A stretch of DNA of 53,618 bases from positions 1-53,618 of the forward strand of contig CAYXDO010000069.1 in assembly GCA_964463485.1 (NCBI GenBank), given 5' to 3'. Positions 16,056 to 24,466 of this stretch are shown here, in pieces; the stretch's first letter is position 1, and each line of letters begins with the position of its first letter. The notes under the pieces were generated by a model. It ran no database searches and had not been told where the DNA came from. It was given only the letters and a program-made list of their open reading frames with translations. The translations under genes were made by a program, and so were the position numbers. The stretch is from CAYXDO01 sp964463485. GTDB lineage: Bacteria; Myxococcota; Kuafuiibacteriia; Kuafuiibacteriales; Kuafuiibacteriaceae.

Positions 16056-17552
16056 TTACTCAGTCCGAGCTTCGAGGGCGAAAGCCCCGCCTGCGCCGGA
16101 CCACGCGTCGACGACGACAAGGTACTCGCCGGGAGCCAGGGTGAGTTCGAGTGAAGACGCGGAGGTGCCTGGCGCGTCGTCCGAGCAGGCGATTGCTTCG
16201 GTGCCGTCGGCGGCACAACCGGGAAGCACGTAGAGGATCGTATCGAAGCTGGTTTCCGGGAGGTCGGTTGTGAGTCGGACGCGAGACTCCGAAGCGACTC
16301 GGAGCCGGACGATTCCCTCGGGCATTCCGACGGGGTCCTGCGGAGCGCAGCCTGGCGTCGCATCCCAGAGACTTTCGAGGTGAGTATGTCCGGACACGGT
16401 AGATGGTGCACCGCTGAGCTCGAGCACGGGCGACTGATTACAGACGGCGGTCCGCCGGCTCGCCGCGGCTTGACACGTGAAGTTTGCCGAAGAGCCTGCG
16501 GGGCTACAGATACCAGCGGCCGGACACACGTCAAACCCTCTCGTGGAGCAAGCCTGTCCCCAGGTTCTGTGAGTAGGATCGGAGAGTGTGGCAACAGCTC
16601 GAGCTCCAGTTGCGCCCCGCGAGTCCACCGCAGTCGCCGCCAACTTGACCACCTGCTCGGCCAGAGTCGACGCCGGGCGCAACTCCACGAAGAACTCGCC
16701 TTGGCGCGAGCTGCTCATCGCGTCGATCCGGAAGGAGCTGCTGTCCGGAGATTCGTCGTTGTCGAGATCGACCTCCACGGCTTCTCCTCGTGCGTTCATG
16801 AACTCGAGCTCGACGTAGGCCGGATCATCGTCGAGGTCCTCGCCCTCGATGAGGATCCGAGGTCCAACCGGCGTGCTCAAATAGGCGAAGCGGGCGATTC
16901 GCGGCGCGGTGCCTTCGACACATTTCGATGGTGTTCCTCGACAACCCAGTCCGTCGAGACAGCGGTCTTCGGTGTAGCTCGGGTCACAACTCTGACCCAA
17001 ATCGCGATTGGGCTGATCGAGCACCGGAGCTACGACCGAGGAGGAGGCGAGGCCACTGGCGTCCTTTGCCACGATGTCCACTCGACCCACGGCTGGCCAG
17101 CGCGAGACAAAGTCAGCCAAAAGGTGAGCCCACTCCTGATCCCCACCTTGGATGAGTATGGTTTGGACACCGGAGTCCGCGAATCCGTCGAGATCGGTGT
17201 CGAAGATGTCGAGAGGCTGACCGAGCTCGTCGAAGAACCGCAGCTCGAGCAGTGATAGGTCCGCGTCTGCGTCCAAGAGGCGAGCTCGCAGCGAGAGATC
17301 ATGCCCGTCGCGCCCAGAGATTCGCACCGAAGCGTGCGAAACGGAGGGGGCCGACTTTTGAGGCGGATGAGTCGTCGAGTCTGGACCCGAGCCACAGGGC
17401 GGGGTCTGACAGGTCTGAGGCTTCTCTATCGGGTCTGGCGGAGTCGTGTTTGGTCCGGAGGGCTCATCGGTGGTCCCGGGGTCGCTCGAGCAGGCCGCGA
17501 GAATCGTACCCATTCCGAATCCTAGGGTCCAAAATCGTCGTTCCGTATTCAT
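16056..17552 (-). CDS. Large Cys-rich lipoprotein with C-terminal PPC-like beta domain
   Basis: ATG 17552 has GGAG about 8 bases upstream and gives a clean lipoprotein signal (RRFWTLGFGMGTILAAC); the frame extends further up but would run into the preceding gene. The mature 498-aa protein has a Pro/Thr linker, then repeated beta-sandwich-like segments with Asp-rich loops (DTDLDGFADSG, DLDNDESPDSSS). Two Cys-rich links of the myxobacterial type follow (GQSCDPSYTEDRCLDGLGCRG and GQACSTRGFDVCPAAGIC). The last 100 residues resemble a pre-peptidase C-terminal domain: FDTILYVLPGCAADGTEAI then CSDDAPGT and LAPGEYLVVVDAW. Surface anchoring and adhesion or scaffolding are plausible; no enzyme motif is visible. 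It is 82 bases downstream of the RTX lipoprotein. Confidence 0.85.
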   Translation of the reverse strand: MNTERRFWTLGFGMGTILAACSSDPGTTDEPSGPNTTPPDPIEKPQTCQTPPCGSGPDSTTHPPQKSAPSVSHASVRISGRDGHDLSLRARLLDADADLSLLELRFFDELGQPLDIFDTDLDGFADSGVQTILIQGGDQEWAHLLADFVSRWPAVGRVDIVAKDASGLASSSVVAPVLDQPNRDLGQSCDPSYTEDRCLDGLGCRGTPSKCVEGTAPRIARFAYLSTPVGPRILIEGEDLDDDPAYVELEFMNARGEAVEVDLDNDESPDSSSFRIDAMSSSRQGEFFVELRPASTLAEQVVKLAATAVDSRGATGARAVATLSDPTHRTWGQACSTRGFDVCPAAGICSPAGSSANFTCQAAASRRTAVCNQSPVLELSGAPSTVSGHTHLESLWDATPGCAPQDPVGMPEGIVRLRVASESRVRLTTDLPETSFDTILYVLPGCAADGTEAIACSDDAPGTSASSLELTLAPGEYLVVVDAWSGAGGAFALEARTE

Positions 17553-17634
17553 GACTCGCTCCGGAAATGGAGAAGGGAGGCCGGCGAAGGCCTCGGGGGC
17601 GTCGGCACCAACCTCCCTTCTCATCAGGTCGTGG

Positions 17635-19476
17635 TTACAGCTCACAGAGGAGCGAGGTACCGTTGAAGCCGATGTCTCCGTCACCGGCTCCGCAGTCGAT
17701 TGCGTTCGTGCCGAGGCCTCCGTCGATGAGATCGTCACCGGCGTCGCCGTTCAGGGTGTCATTGTCGGCTCCTCCGAAGAGCTCGTCGTTGCCGAGACCT
17801 CCGGAGATGGTGTCGGCGCCTGCGCCGCCTTCGAGTTTGTTTGCAAGTGCGTTGCCGACGACGACGTCGTCGCCCGTGCCGCCGATGAAGTTCTCGACAT
17901 CCGCCTCGACGTCGTCTCCCTCGCTTGGAGCCCCATCGTCCGCTGCGGCGCCGTCCATGGTCACTCCGACCGAGGAGGTGCGTGACGCGTAGCTTATCGT
18001 GTCGGTCCCGGATCCACCGATGAGTCGGTCCGCGCCATCCGCGGTCGCGCCCTGAAGGAACGTGTCATCGCCAGCGCCGCCGCTGACGACGTCGTCGCCA
18101 GGGCCGCCGTCGATCGAGTTGGCGAGTGAGTTGCCGGTGATCGAGTCGTCGGCCGAGCCGGCCACGAGGCCCTCGCAGTCACTTCGGACATCGTCGCCCT
18201 CGGAGTCTTCTCCGTCGTTTGCGCCAGACGACATCGTCACGGTCAGGGTGGAGGTACGCGAGCCGTAGTCGACCGTGTCGACGCCAGCGCCGCAGACGAA
18301 GGAGTCGCTGCCGTTCGCGGCTGCCTCTTCTTCGAAGGTGTCCGCGCCGGCCCCACCGTTGAGCGTGTCGTCACCGGCGCCGCCCGTGAGCGTATCGTCG
18401 TCGTCGCCTCCACTCAGTGTGTCGTCGCTGAGACCACCACTCAGGATATCGTTGCCCGCACCGCCCGTGAGTACGTTGTCGCCCGAGTCCCCCGTGAAAT
18501 TGTCAGCGCCGGAGCCGCCAGTCACGCCTTCGGTCGAGGCCGCGACGTCGTCGTTCTCCGTTGCTGTGCCGTCGCCGTCGTTTGCGCCAGCGCCGATGGT
18601 CACCGTCAGATTGGCGGTGCGGTCACCGTAGTCGACGGTATCCGTGCCCGCGCCACCATTGAAGGTGTCGCCGCCATTGGCCGCGGAGCCCTCGTCGAAG
18701 GTGTCGTTGCCGGCGTCTCCGGCGAGCACGTCTGCGCCCGCGGAACCAATCAGGATGTCGTCACCGTCACCTCCGTTGAGGTTGTCACCCGCGGTGCCGC
18801 CGGTGATGGTATCGTTGCCTTCCCCTCCGTAGACTTCGAGGGATGTGGCGTACACGACGCCGCTACCATACCCACCTTGTCCAGAGAACACGTCGGCGCC
18901 CGCGCTGAGGCTGAATACGAGCTCATCCACGTTGGTGTAGTCGATGTCCAAATAAGTGTCCGCGCCGGTCGCGATTCCGAGGTCACCTATCGTCATGCGA
19001 TCGCTCGAGGTGCTCCCGCGGAGCTTGAGAGCGTCACCCGTGCCCGTGCCCAGATTTACGTCGATACCCACCTGAGTCGAGCTGCCGGGGGCGAAAGTAC
19101 CGTTCAGAAAGTCGATGATGACGGTCTCGTCTCCTGTTGCAAGAGTATTCTCGACGACGTTGAGTCTCTTGAGCAGCGTCGAAGTCGCTGAGCCGCAGGG
19201 GTAGCCGTTCACCAGCATGGCCGAGTCGATGACCCGTTTGGAAATCACGGCCGTTTCGCCGGACTCGACGGTGACGGTCATGATCTTGGTGTCGGTCGCA
19301 AAGGTGCAGTCCGTGGTGAGAGCCGTGAGTGGCTGGGAGAGCTCCGGTATGCCTTCGGCCGGAGGATAACTAATGGATGCTTCCGATGGCAGGTCCTGTT
19401 CGGGTCCTCCACAGGAGGTGGCCCCGAGCAACAGGAGTCCCACCGCGTGGGCCGCGCGGCGTGTGATCGATTTCAT
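17635..19476 (-). CDS. Lipoprotein with RTX-type calcium-binding repeats
   Basis: ATG 19476 follows AAAGGA with a 7-base gap. The leader (MKSITRRAAHAVGLLLLGATSC) is a lipoprotein signal. Residues about 40-210 form a beta-rich N-terminal domain. From about 215 to the end the protein carries blocks of glycine/aspartate nonapeptides of the GGxGxDxxx class (GGEGNDTIT, GGAGNDILS, GGAGDDTLN, GGAGADTIS), which bind calcium in a beta-roll. Three larger modules alternate RTX blocks with a similar segment (DTVDYGDRTANLTVTI, DTVDYGSRTSTLTVTM, DTISYASRTSSVGVTM). RTX proteins normally leave through a type I system with a C-terminal signal; here a Sec lipobox is used instead. A calcium-dependent surface protein is the likely role. 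Confidence 0.88.
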   Translation of the reverse strand: MKSITRRAAHAVGLLLLGATSCGGPEQDLPSEASISYPPAEGIPELSQPLTALTTDCTFATDTKIMTVTVESGETAVISKRVIDSAMLVNGYPCGSATSTLLKRLNVVENTLATGDETVIIDFLNGTFAPGSSTQVGIDVNLGTGTGDALKLRGSTSSDRMTIGDLGIATGADTYLDIDYTNVDELVFSLSAGADVFSGQGGYGSGVVYATSLEVYGGEGNDTITGGTAGDNLNGGDGDDILIGSAGADVLAGDAGNDTFDEGSAANGGDTFNGGAGTDTVDYGDRTANLTVTIGAGANDGDGTATENDDVAASTEGVTGGSGADNFTGDSGDNVLTGGAGNDILSGGLSDDTLSGGDDDDTLTGGAGDDTLNGGAGADTFEEEAAANGSDSFVCGAGVDTVDYGSRTSTLTVTMSSGANDGEDSEGDDVRSDCEGLVAGSADDSITGNSLANSIDGGPGDDVVSGGAGDDTFLQGATADGADRLIGGSGTDTISYASRTSSVGVTMDGAAADDGAPSEGDDVEADVENFIGGTGDDVVVGNALANKLEGGAGADTISGGLGNDELFGGADNDTLNGDAGDDLIDGGLGTNAIDCGAGDGDIGFNGTSLLCEL

Positions 19477-19615
19477 TGCGTGTCCTTTCTGGAAGGCGGG
19501 TGGTCCATGTTCTGAACCGCCATCGACGCAATGCGAGTGGACTTGAGGTGGAATCCGCGGAACGGCTTCGCGCGAAATCCGCCGCGGATCTTGAGCCGGA
19601 CCTGCTGCCTGGATT

Positions 19616-20812
19616 TCAGGGTCTCAAAGCGCGGCCCGAGTGAATCGCCTTTGCGCTGGCAACGGCGGCGTCGAGCATGGGACGCAGCGCCCGGCCGTCC
19701 ACGAAGTCAGGATCAACGCCATGATCGGGCAGCCCTGCCCCAAGTCCGAGGCTGCGAACGACCGCATCGGCGATATGGACCGCCGCGAGCAGGTCGACGT
19801 CACCTTCGAAAACGGCGCTCGGCCGGTGGTGGAAAGCCACCGCCTCGACCACCGGGATCGGGAGTCCCCACACACCTAACAAGTACGCGCCCACCTCCGC
19901 GTGAGACACTCCGAGCACTTCCTGCTCGACCTCGTGGAACCGACGGGCCGTGCTTGCGACGGTTTGCCCGATTTTCGAGCATCTCTCGGGGTCACCCACC
20001 GCGAAGACGAGTCGACCCACGTCATGAACCAAGCCGGCGATGAACGCGTCGCTCCGCTTCCCGTCGGGTGAGATAGCCTGCGCCACCCGCGCGGTCTCGA
20101 TCGAGTGCTGCTGAGTCTCTTCGATGTCGAAACCGCGGATCGGTTTCGGTGATAGTGTGGCAAAAACGTGGGCAGATAGCGCCAACGCCTTCAGAAACTC
20201 GGTTCCGAGGTAGGCCACGGCTTGGTGTATCGAGGTGAGTTGGCGGGCGACCCCGAAGTACGATGAGTTCACGAGCTGAAGGACCTTGACAGCCATGGCG
20301 GGGTCACGCTCCACGATCTCGGCGACGTCCTTGGCGCCCAGGTCGGCGCAGGCCATCGCGGTCGTTAGGTCGAAATACGTGCTCGGCGCCGAAGGCAACC
20401 GATCGAGCGAGCCCACGATCGCGCGAATCTCCTCGCTGGCGAGCAGCGTTTGGAGCTCGCAGGCTCGATCGACCACGATGCGCAGGATTTCGGAGTCACA
20501 AGGTTTGCTGAGAAACTGATGAGCGACAGGAAGAGCGCGTACCACGGCCTCCCGGTCACCGTAGCCGGAGAGGATGAATCGAGCTGCGCTGGGTTGGAGC
20601 TCCTTGGCGTACTCCAGCAACCGCGCGCCGTCGATCCCCGGCATGCGCATGTCGGACACCACCACGTGAAACTGACCCTTCCGAAGCTCCTCGAGCGCGG
20701 CCTGGCCTCCGAGGGCAAAAACCATTTGCCATCGCTTCCGCTGCCGGTAGAGCACGTTCTCGAGACCATCGAGGATGTTCTGGTCATCGTCGACGAAGAG
20801 GATACGTTTCAT
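19616..20812 (-). CDS. Response regulator with HDOD output domain
   Basis: The 398-aa protein has a receiver at residues 1-120 (ILFVDDD, Asp in VVVSDMRMPGIDG, Ser in FILSGYG, Lys in FLSKPCD) and an HDOD domain at about 135-335. HDOD hallmarks include RLPSAPSTYFDLT, ERDPAMAVKVLQLVNSSYFG, AVAYLGTEFLKAL and the HD pair in AGLVHDVGRLV. HDOD proteins act as signalling scaffolds or c-di-GMP/phosphodiester-related regulators and most lack shown enzymatic activity. Its ATG overlaps the stop of the upstream histidine kinase gene by 4 bases (ATGA), so the two are very probably cognate partners. Confidence 0.93.
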   Translation of the reverse strand: MKRILFVDDDQNILDGLENVLYRQRKRWQMVFALGGQAALEELRKGQFHVVVSDMRMPGIDGARLLEYAKELQPSAARFILSGYGDREAVVRALPVAHQFLSKPCDSEILRIVVDRACELQTLLASEEIRAIVGSLDRLPSAPSTYFDLTTAMACADLGAKDVAEIVERDPAMAVKVLQLVNSSYFGVARQLTSIHQAVAYLGTEFLKALALSAHVFATLSPKPIRGFDIEETQQHSIETARVAQAISPDGKRSDAFIAGLVHDVGRLVFAVGDPERCSKIGQTVASTARRFHEVEQEVLGVSHAEVGAYLLGVWGLPIPVVEAVAFHHRPSAVFEGDVDLLAAVHIADAVVRSLGLGAGLPDHGVDPDFVDGRALRPMLDAAVASAKAIHSGRALRP

Positions 20813-22008
20813 GGGTCACTCCGGATCTGTTTCGCGGGTCCTTGAATGGGTAGCCTCACGAAAAAGGTCGAACCCTTTCCGATTTCGGACTCGAAAGTCA
20901 GCTTCCCCGCGTGGCGCTCGGTGACGATTGCCCAGGCGATCGAGAGTCCTTGACCGGTTCCGCGCCCCACTTCCTTGGTCGTGAAGAACGGCTCGAAGAC
21001 GCGCGGCTTGGCGCTGTCAGGAATGCCGATACCGTCGTCCGAGACCGCCAAAACCACTTGATCGCCTTCCTGTCGCGTCGACACTCGGATCAACCCCTTC
21101 TGGTCGGTCCCCTTCACAACTTCGGCGATGGCGTGTGCGGCGTTGAGAATCAGATTGAGGAGCACCTGATTGATCTGGTCGACGTGACACAGGACCGGCG
21201 GGATTTCTTCGAGGTCGACCCGAACCTCGGCGATATATTTGTACTCGCTTCGGGCGACCTCGAGGGTGTTCTCGATGGCCCGGTTCAGATCCGCGGCGAC
21301 CATCTCCGCATTCGAAGGGTGCGCAAATTCTCTCATCGATCGGACGATCTTGCCGACCCGCGCGAGCCCGTCGATACAGCGATCGAAGGCCCGGGGAACG
21401 TTGTCCACGAGGTAGGTCAGATCGATGTTGTCGAGGAGAGCTTCGAGGGCCTCGACACCAGACGACTCCTGGCCAAGCTCCGCACGAACTCTGTTCAAAT
21501 CGGAGAGGACTTCGAAGGCGTCCTTGGTGGCCTCGCGGAGAAAATAGATACTGTCGCTCACGAACTGAACCGGAGTGTTGATTTCGTGAGCGATGCCTGC
21601 GGCGAGCGTCCCCACCGCCGCCATTCGTTGAGCGCCGAGAAATTCGGCGTGCGACCGCCGCGCGTCCGAGACGTCCCGACCCACCAAGAGCGCTCCCGAC
21701 GCGCCCGCGCCCCACCGTAGCGAGCTCACGTGAAAGGACAGGCTCATTGGACGTCCGATGCTGCTGACCTTGACTTCGAGAGTTTGAGACTCACCCGTGG
21801 CCCTCATCGTTCGAATGGCCGTCTCGAGCGGATCGTGGAGCTCTGGACTCAGGATCTCGCGCCAGTTGCGCGACTCTACCTCGAGTCTGGAATTCGAGAA
21901 GGTGACGAGATCATCCTCCCCTACCCCGAGCACCAGCTCGGGCGTGCCGTCGAGGATCGACGGGAGTCCGGCCACCGGCCCGCTCAGCTGTTTCGACCCG
22001 GGAGGCAC
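20809..22008 (-). CDS. Sensor histidine kinase (PAS-like, HisKA, HATPase), cytosolic
   Basis: The GTG at 22008 follows AAAGGAG at a 5-6 base gap, fixing the start. The 399-aa protein has no transmembrane segments. Residues about 25-115 look like a degenerate PAS domain. The H-box is GTLAAGIAHEINTPVQFVSD (phosphorylated His near residue 142), followed by a long DHp insertion and the catalytic domain: N box LLNLILNAAHAI, G1 VSDDGIGIP, F box FEPFFTTKEVGRGTGQGLSI. This is the NtrB-like subclass that retains HEINTP. It overlaps the receiver-HDOD gene and probably phosphorylates it. The signal sensed is unknown. Confidence 0.93.
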   Translation of the reverse strand: MPPGSKQLSGPVAGLPSILDGTPELVLGVGEDDLVTFSNSRLEVESRNWREILSPELHDPLETAIRTMRATGESQTLEVKVSSIGRPMSLSFHVSSLRWGAGASGALLVGRDVSDARRSHAEFLGAQRMAAVGTLAAGIAHEINTPVQFVSDSIYFLREATKDAFEVLSDLNRVRAELGQESSGVEALEALLDNIDLTYLVDNVPRAFDRCIDGLARVGKIVRSMREFAHPSNAEMVAADLNRAIENTLEVARSEYKYIAEVRVDLEEIPPVLCHVDQINQVLLNLILNAAHAIAEVVKGTDQKGLIRVSTRQEGDQVVLAVSDDGIGIPDSAKPRVFEPFFTTKEVGRGTGQGLSIAWAIVTERHAGKLTFESEIGKGSTFFVRLPIQGPAKQIRSDP

Positions 22009-22352
22009 AGGACTCCTTTGAGGTAGTGTATCTCAGCACATTTTCCCAGCACGAAATGATCGAACGCGATGGGGGGGTGAGGTTTTGGACAGGGCTCGGA
22101 ATCGACGGCCCGCCATTCCGGGAACGGTCCCCATGATGAACTGTTTGCACGCGAACCCATTCGGCCTCGGCTGGCACCAGGTCATCGACGATTTCCAAGA
22201 TTCATTGAGCTCGGGCGGTGCTCAAGATCGCCCAAGTCTCGTCGATGTGTGGGGCGCGGACGTCTAGGAACGGATGCGCATGGAGGCCGGTCGTGGTGAT
22301 GCAAGCGGGCATTCGAGAGGGCCACGGGTTCGTCCGGAAACAGGACGCGGAC
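22009..22352. other. Intergenic region between divergent histidine kinase and kinase-HDOD genes
   Basis: The stretch should hold both divergent promoters. It contains a run of seven G (gatgggggggtgagg) and an in-frame upstream extension of the kinase gene with ATG at 22299, whose GGAGG lies about 12 bases before it. I found no convincing -35/-10, sigma54 or operator pattern. Confidence 0.35.
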
Positions 22353-24419
22353 ATGGGCAGGCTGTACGGCCCGTACGAGCTCGTCGAGCGGATCGGAAGG
22401 GGAGGCATGGCGGAGGTCTTCCGGGCGCAGTACCGAGGCGTGGAGGGCTTCGAGCGGCCCGTCGTGGTGAAGCGAATCCTCGCCGAGCTCGCGACGCAGC
22501 CCGACTTCGCAGCCATGTTCATCGACGAGGCGACGATCACGGCGAGGGTTCGGCATCCCAACATCGTCCAAGTCCTGGACCTCGGACGAACCCAAAACGG
22601 GGAGCTCTACATGGTCATGGAGCTCATCGATGGAATGGACCTCCGAACCTTGGCGACCAAAGCGATCGATCGGGGCCTGACTTTGCCCGCTTGGTTCATC
22701 GTAGAGCTCGCGATCGAGATTTCGAAGGGTCTGACTTACATCCATGAGCTCAGGGACTCCGCGGGTCGATCTTTGGAGACGGTGCATCGAGATGTCACGC
22801 CGGGAAACATCTTTGTTTCCAAATTGGGGGAGGTGAAGCTCGGAGACTTCGGTATCGCGTGCTCGGTGGGGCGGACCTCTGCAACCGAGGACCAAAGCGT
22901 GAGGGGATCGATGCCCTTCATCGCGCCCGAAATGTTGGTCGGTGACCCCGTGGGTCCGCAAGCGGACATCTTCGCGCTGGGCGTCGTGGTGTTCACTTGC
23001 CTGACGTCGAAATCGCCGTTCTTGGGCCGTGATTTCGTAGAGACGGCCTTTCAGATCGTGAGCGCAGAGAGAGTTCCGCCATCGCTCTACAGGCCCAGTA
23101 TTCCTCCAGTCCTAGATGAGTTGGTACTCGAGGCGCTGGCATCGGTTCCGACCCATCGGACTCGGACCGCGAGCGAGTTTCGCCAGAAGCTTCTCGATGC
23201 TTTGCCGCTCTTGGGCGCGCCGAGGAACGCGGGGATTTCGGACGTCGTGGCCTGTATTCAGGGAACACGTTCCACGGATGGGCTCAGGTTTCTGGAGGCT
23301 ACGCCGTCCCTGATGAAATCGAGCGAATCGAGCTTGGTCACGATCGATCTTTCTCCGGCCCTGCTCGAGGTCGTCGTCGAGGAGCGGCCGGTTGGGCCGC
23401 CGCCGCCACCGCCAGCGTCGGTCCCGCCAGCCCAGTATTTGGCGAGTGAGCTCGACACGCCGGAGCTCACGAAAAGCAAGAGCGTGGAAGCCGCGCCGAT
23501 CCGAAGACTCGAACCTAGCGTCGTCGAGCTGTTCGATGGAGGCGAGAGTGGGTCCGAGGGCCGGGCGAATCCACACGAAGCTTTGGTCCACTGGCTGGAA
23601 GCCGAGTTGATCGCGAACCCACCCAACCTGGGGATGGTTCCGATCGTGGCCATTCAGGCGATCGAAGGGCTCGCCAAGCCCGACGTGGACGTAAGCGGAG
23701 TGCTTCGGTTGGTCTCGCGGGACCCCGCGATGTCGGCGGCGATTTTGCGCTCGGCCGGCACGGTAGTGTATCGGATGGGAGCAGAGCCCCCGGACCTTCG
23801 ATCGGCTTTGGTGCGCATCGGAGTACGGGAGGCGGGGCTGATTGCGTCGGTGGTCGCCGCTGAGGCGTTGTTTGCCGACAAGATCAAGTCGAGGTTCGAT
23901 GAGTTGCTGCGGCGACTCTACGTGAACGCGATGGTGTGTGCGTTTGCGTCCAGTGAGTTGGCCTTCGAGGTTCGCGCCGGTCGGCCAGAGTTGGCGTTCC
24001 TGGCCGGCATGTTCCACGACATCGGCAAGCCCATCTTGGTGCGGTGTGTTGCGGAGGCGGAGCATGCCGGACGCTGCCCGGCCAACGTCACTCCCGAGGC
24101 ATTGGCTCACGCGATCGAGGATTTGCACGTCATGTCTGGGCTCCACGCGTTGGAGTCCTGGAAGCTCCCGCCGCCGCTTCCGCAGTTCTGTCTGCGGCAC
24201 CACGACGCCCTCGTGCCGCGGGAGCGCGAATTCACGGAGCTTCACGTGGTCCGCGTGGTGTCGTCGGTCTTGAGCCTTCGTCAGGCGGCGGCCGCATCCA
24301 GCGTGGATCCGCTGAGAGACAGCGCGCTGGCGCTGGGGCTCGACCGCAACCGCCTCCGCTCCGTGCTCGGTTCGATCGCAACCCATGAGGAGCGGCTGGA
24401 GCGCCTCCTCTCTCGCTGA
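22353..24419 (+). CDS. Ser/Thr protein kinase fused to an HDOD domain
   Basis: From ATG 22353 the 688-aa protein opens directly into a Hanks-type kinase (residues about 5-285): Gly loop IGRGGMAEVFRA, strand-3 Lys in VVVKRIL, catalytic loop HRDVTPGNIF, DFGIA and a GSMPFIAPE activation segment. All catalytic residues are present. A Pro-rich linker (PPPPPPASVPP) leads to a C-terminal HDOD domain (about 415-600): DPAMSAAILRSAG, ALVRIGVREAGL and the HD pair in AGMFHDIGKPIL. There is no transmembrane segment. An alternative start at ATG 22299 would add 18 residues. Kinase and HDOD modules usually occur in separate proteins; here one polypeptide may phosphorylate and regulate through HDOD. It diverges from the histidine kinase/receiver-HDOD pair. 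Confidence 0.93.
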   Translation: MGRLYGPYELVERIGRGGMAEVFRAQYRGVEGFERPVVVKRILAELATQPDFAAMFIDEATITARVRHPNIVQVLDLGRTQNGELYMVMELIDGMDLRTLATKAIDRGLTLPAWFIVELAIEISKGLTYIHELRDSAGRSLETVHRDVTPGNIFVSKLGEVKLGDFGIACSVGRTSATEDQSVRGSMPFIAPEMLVGDPVGPQADIFALGVVVFTCLTSKSPFLGRDFVETAFQIVSAERVPPSLYRPSIPPVLDELVLEALASVPTHRTRTASEFRQKLLDALPLLGAPRNAGISDVVACIQGTRSTDGLRFLEATPSLMKSSESSLVTIDLSPALLEVVVEERPVGPPPPPPASVPPAQYLASELDTPELTKSKSVEAAPIRRLEPSVVELFDGGESGSEGRANPHEALVHWLEAELIANPPNLGMVPIVAIQAIEGLAKPDVDVSGVLRLVSRDPAMSAAILRSAGTVVYRMGAEPPDLRSALVRIGVREAGLIASVVAAEALFADKIKSRFDELLRRLYVNAMVCAFASSELAFEVRAGRPELAFLAGMFHDIGKPILVRCVAEAEHAGRCPANVTPEALAHAIEDLHVMSGLHALESWKLPPPLPQFCLRHHDALVPREREFTELHVVRVVSSVLSLRQAAAASSVDPLRDSALALGLDRNRLRSVLGSIATHEERLERLLSR

Positions 24420-24466
24420 TCAAGAAGGCTGAGCTTTACGCTCCGTTCGAGTAACGTCTGGTCGCC

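Noticed and set aside
19530..19600. Partial inverted repeat upstream of the RTX lipoprotein gene
   Set aside because: Only short, imperfect matches (ccgcgg/ccgcgg types) that are expected in GC-rich DNA.
22180..22200. TGGCAC at 22170s resembling a sigma54 -24 element
   Set aside because: No GC/TTGC element at the required spacing follows.
23112..24386. A 424-codon minus-strand open frame
   Set aside because: Antisense to the kinase-HDOD gene, with no recognisable domain.
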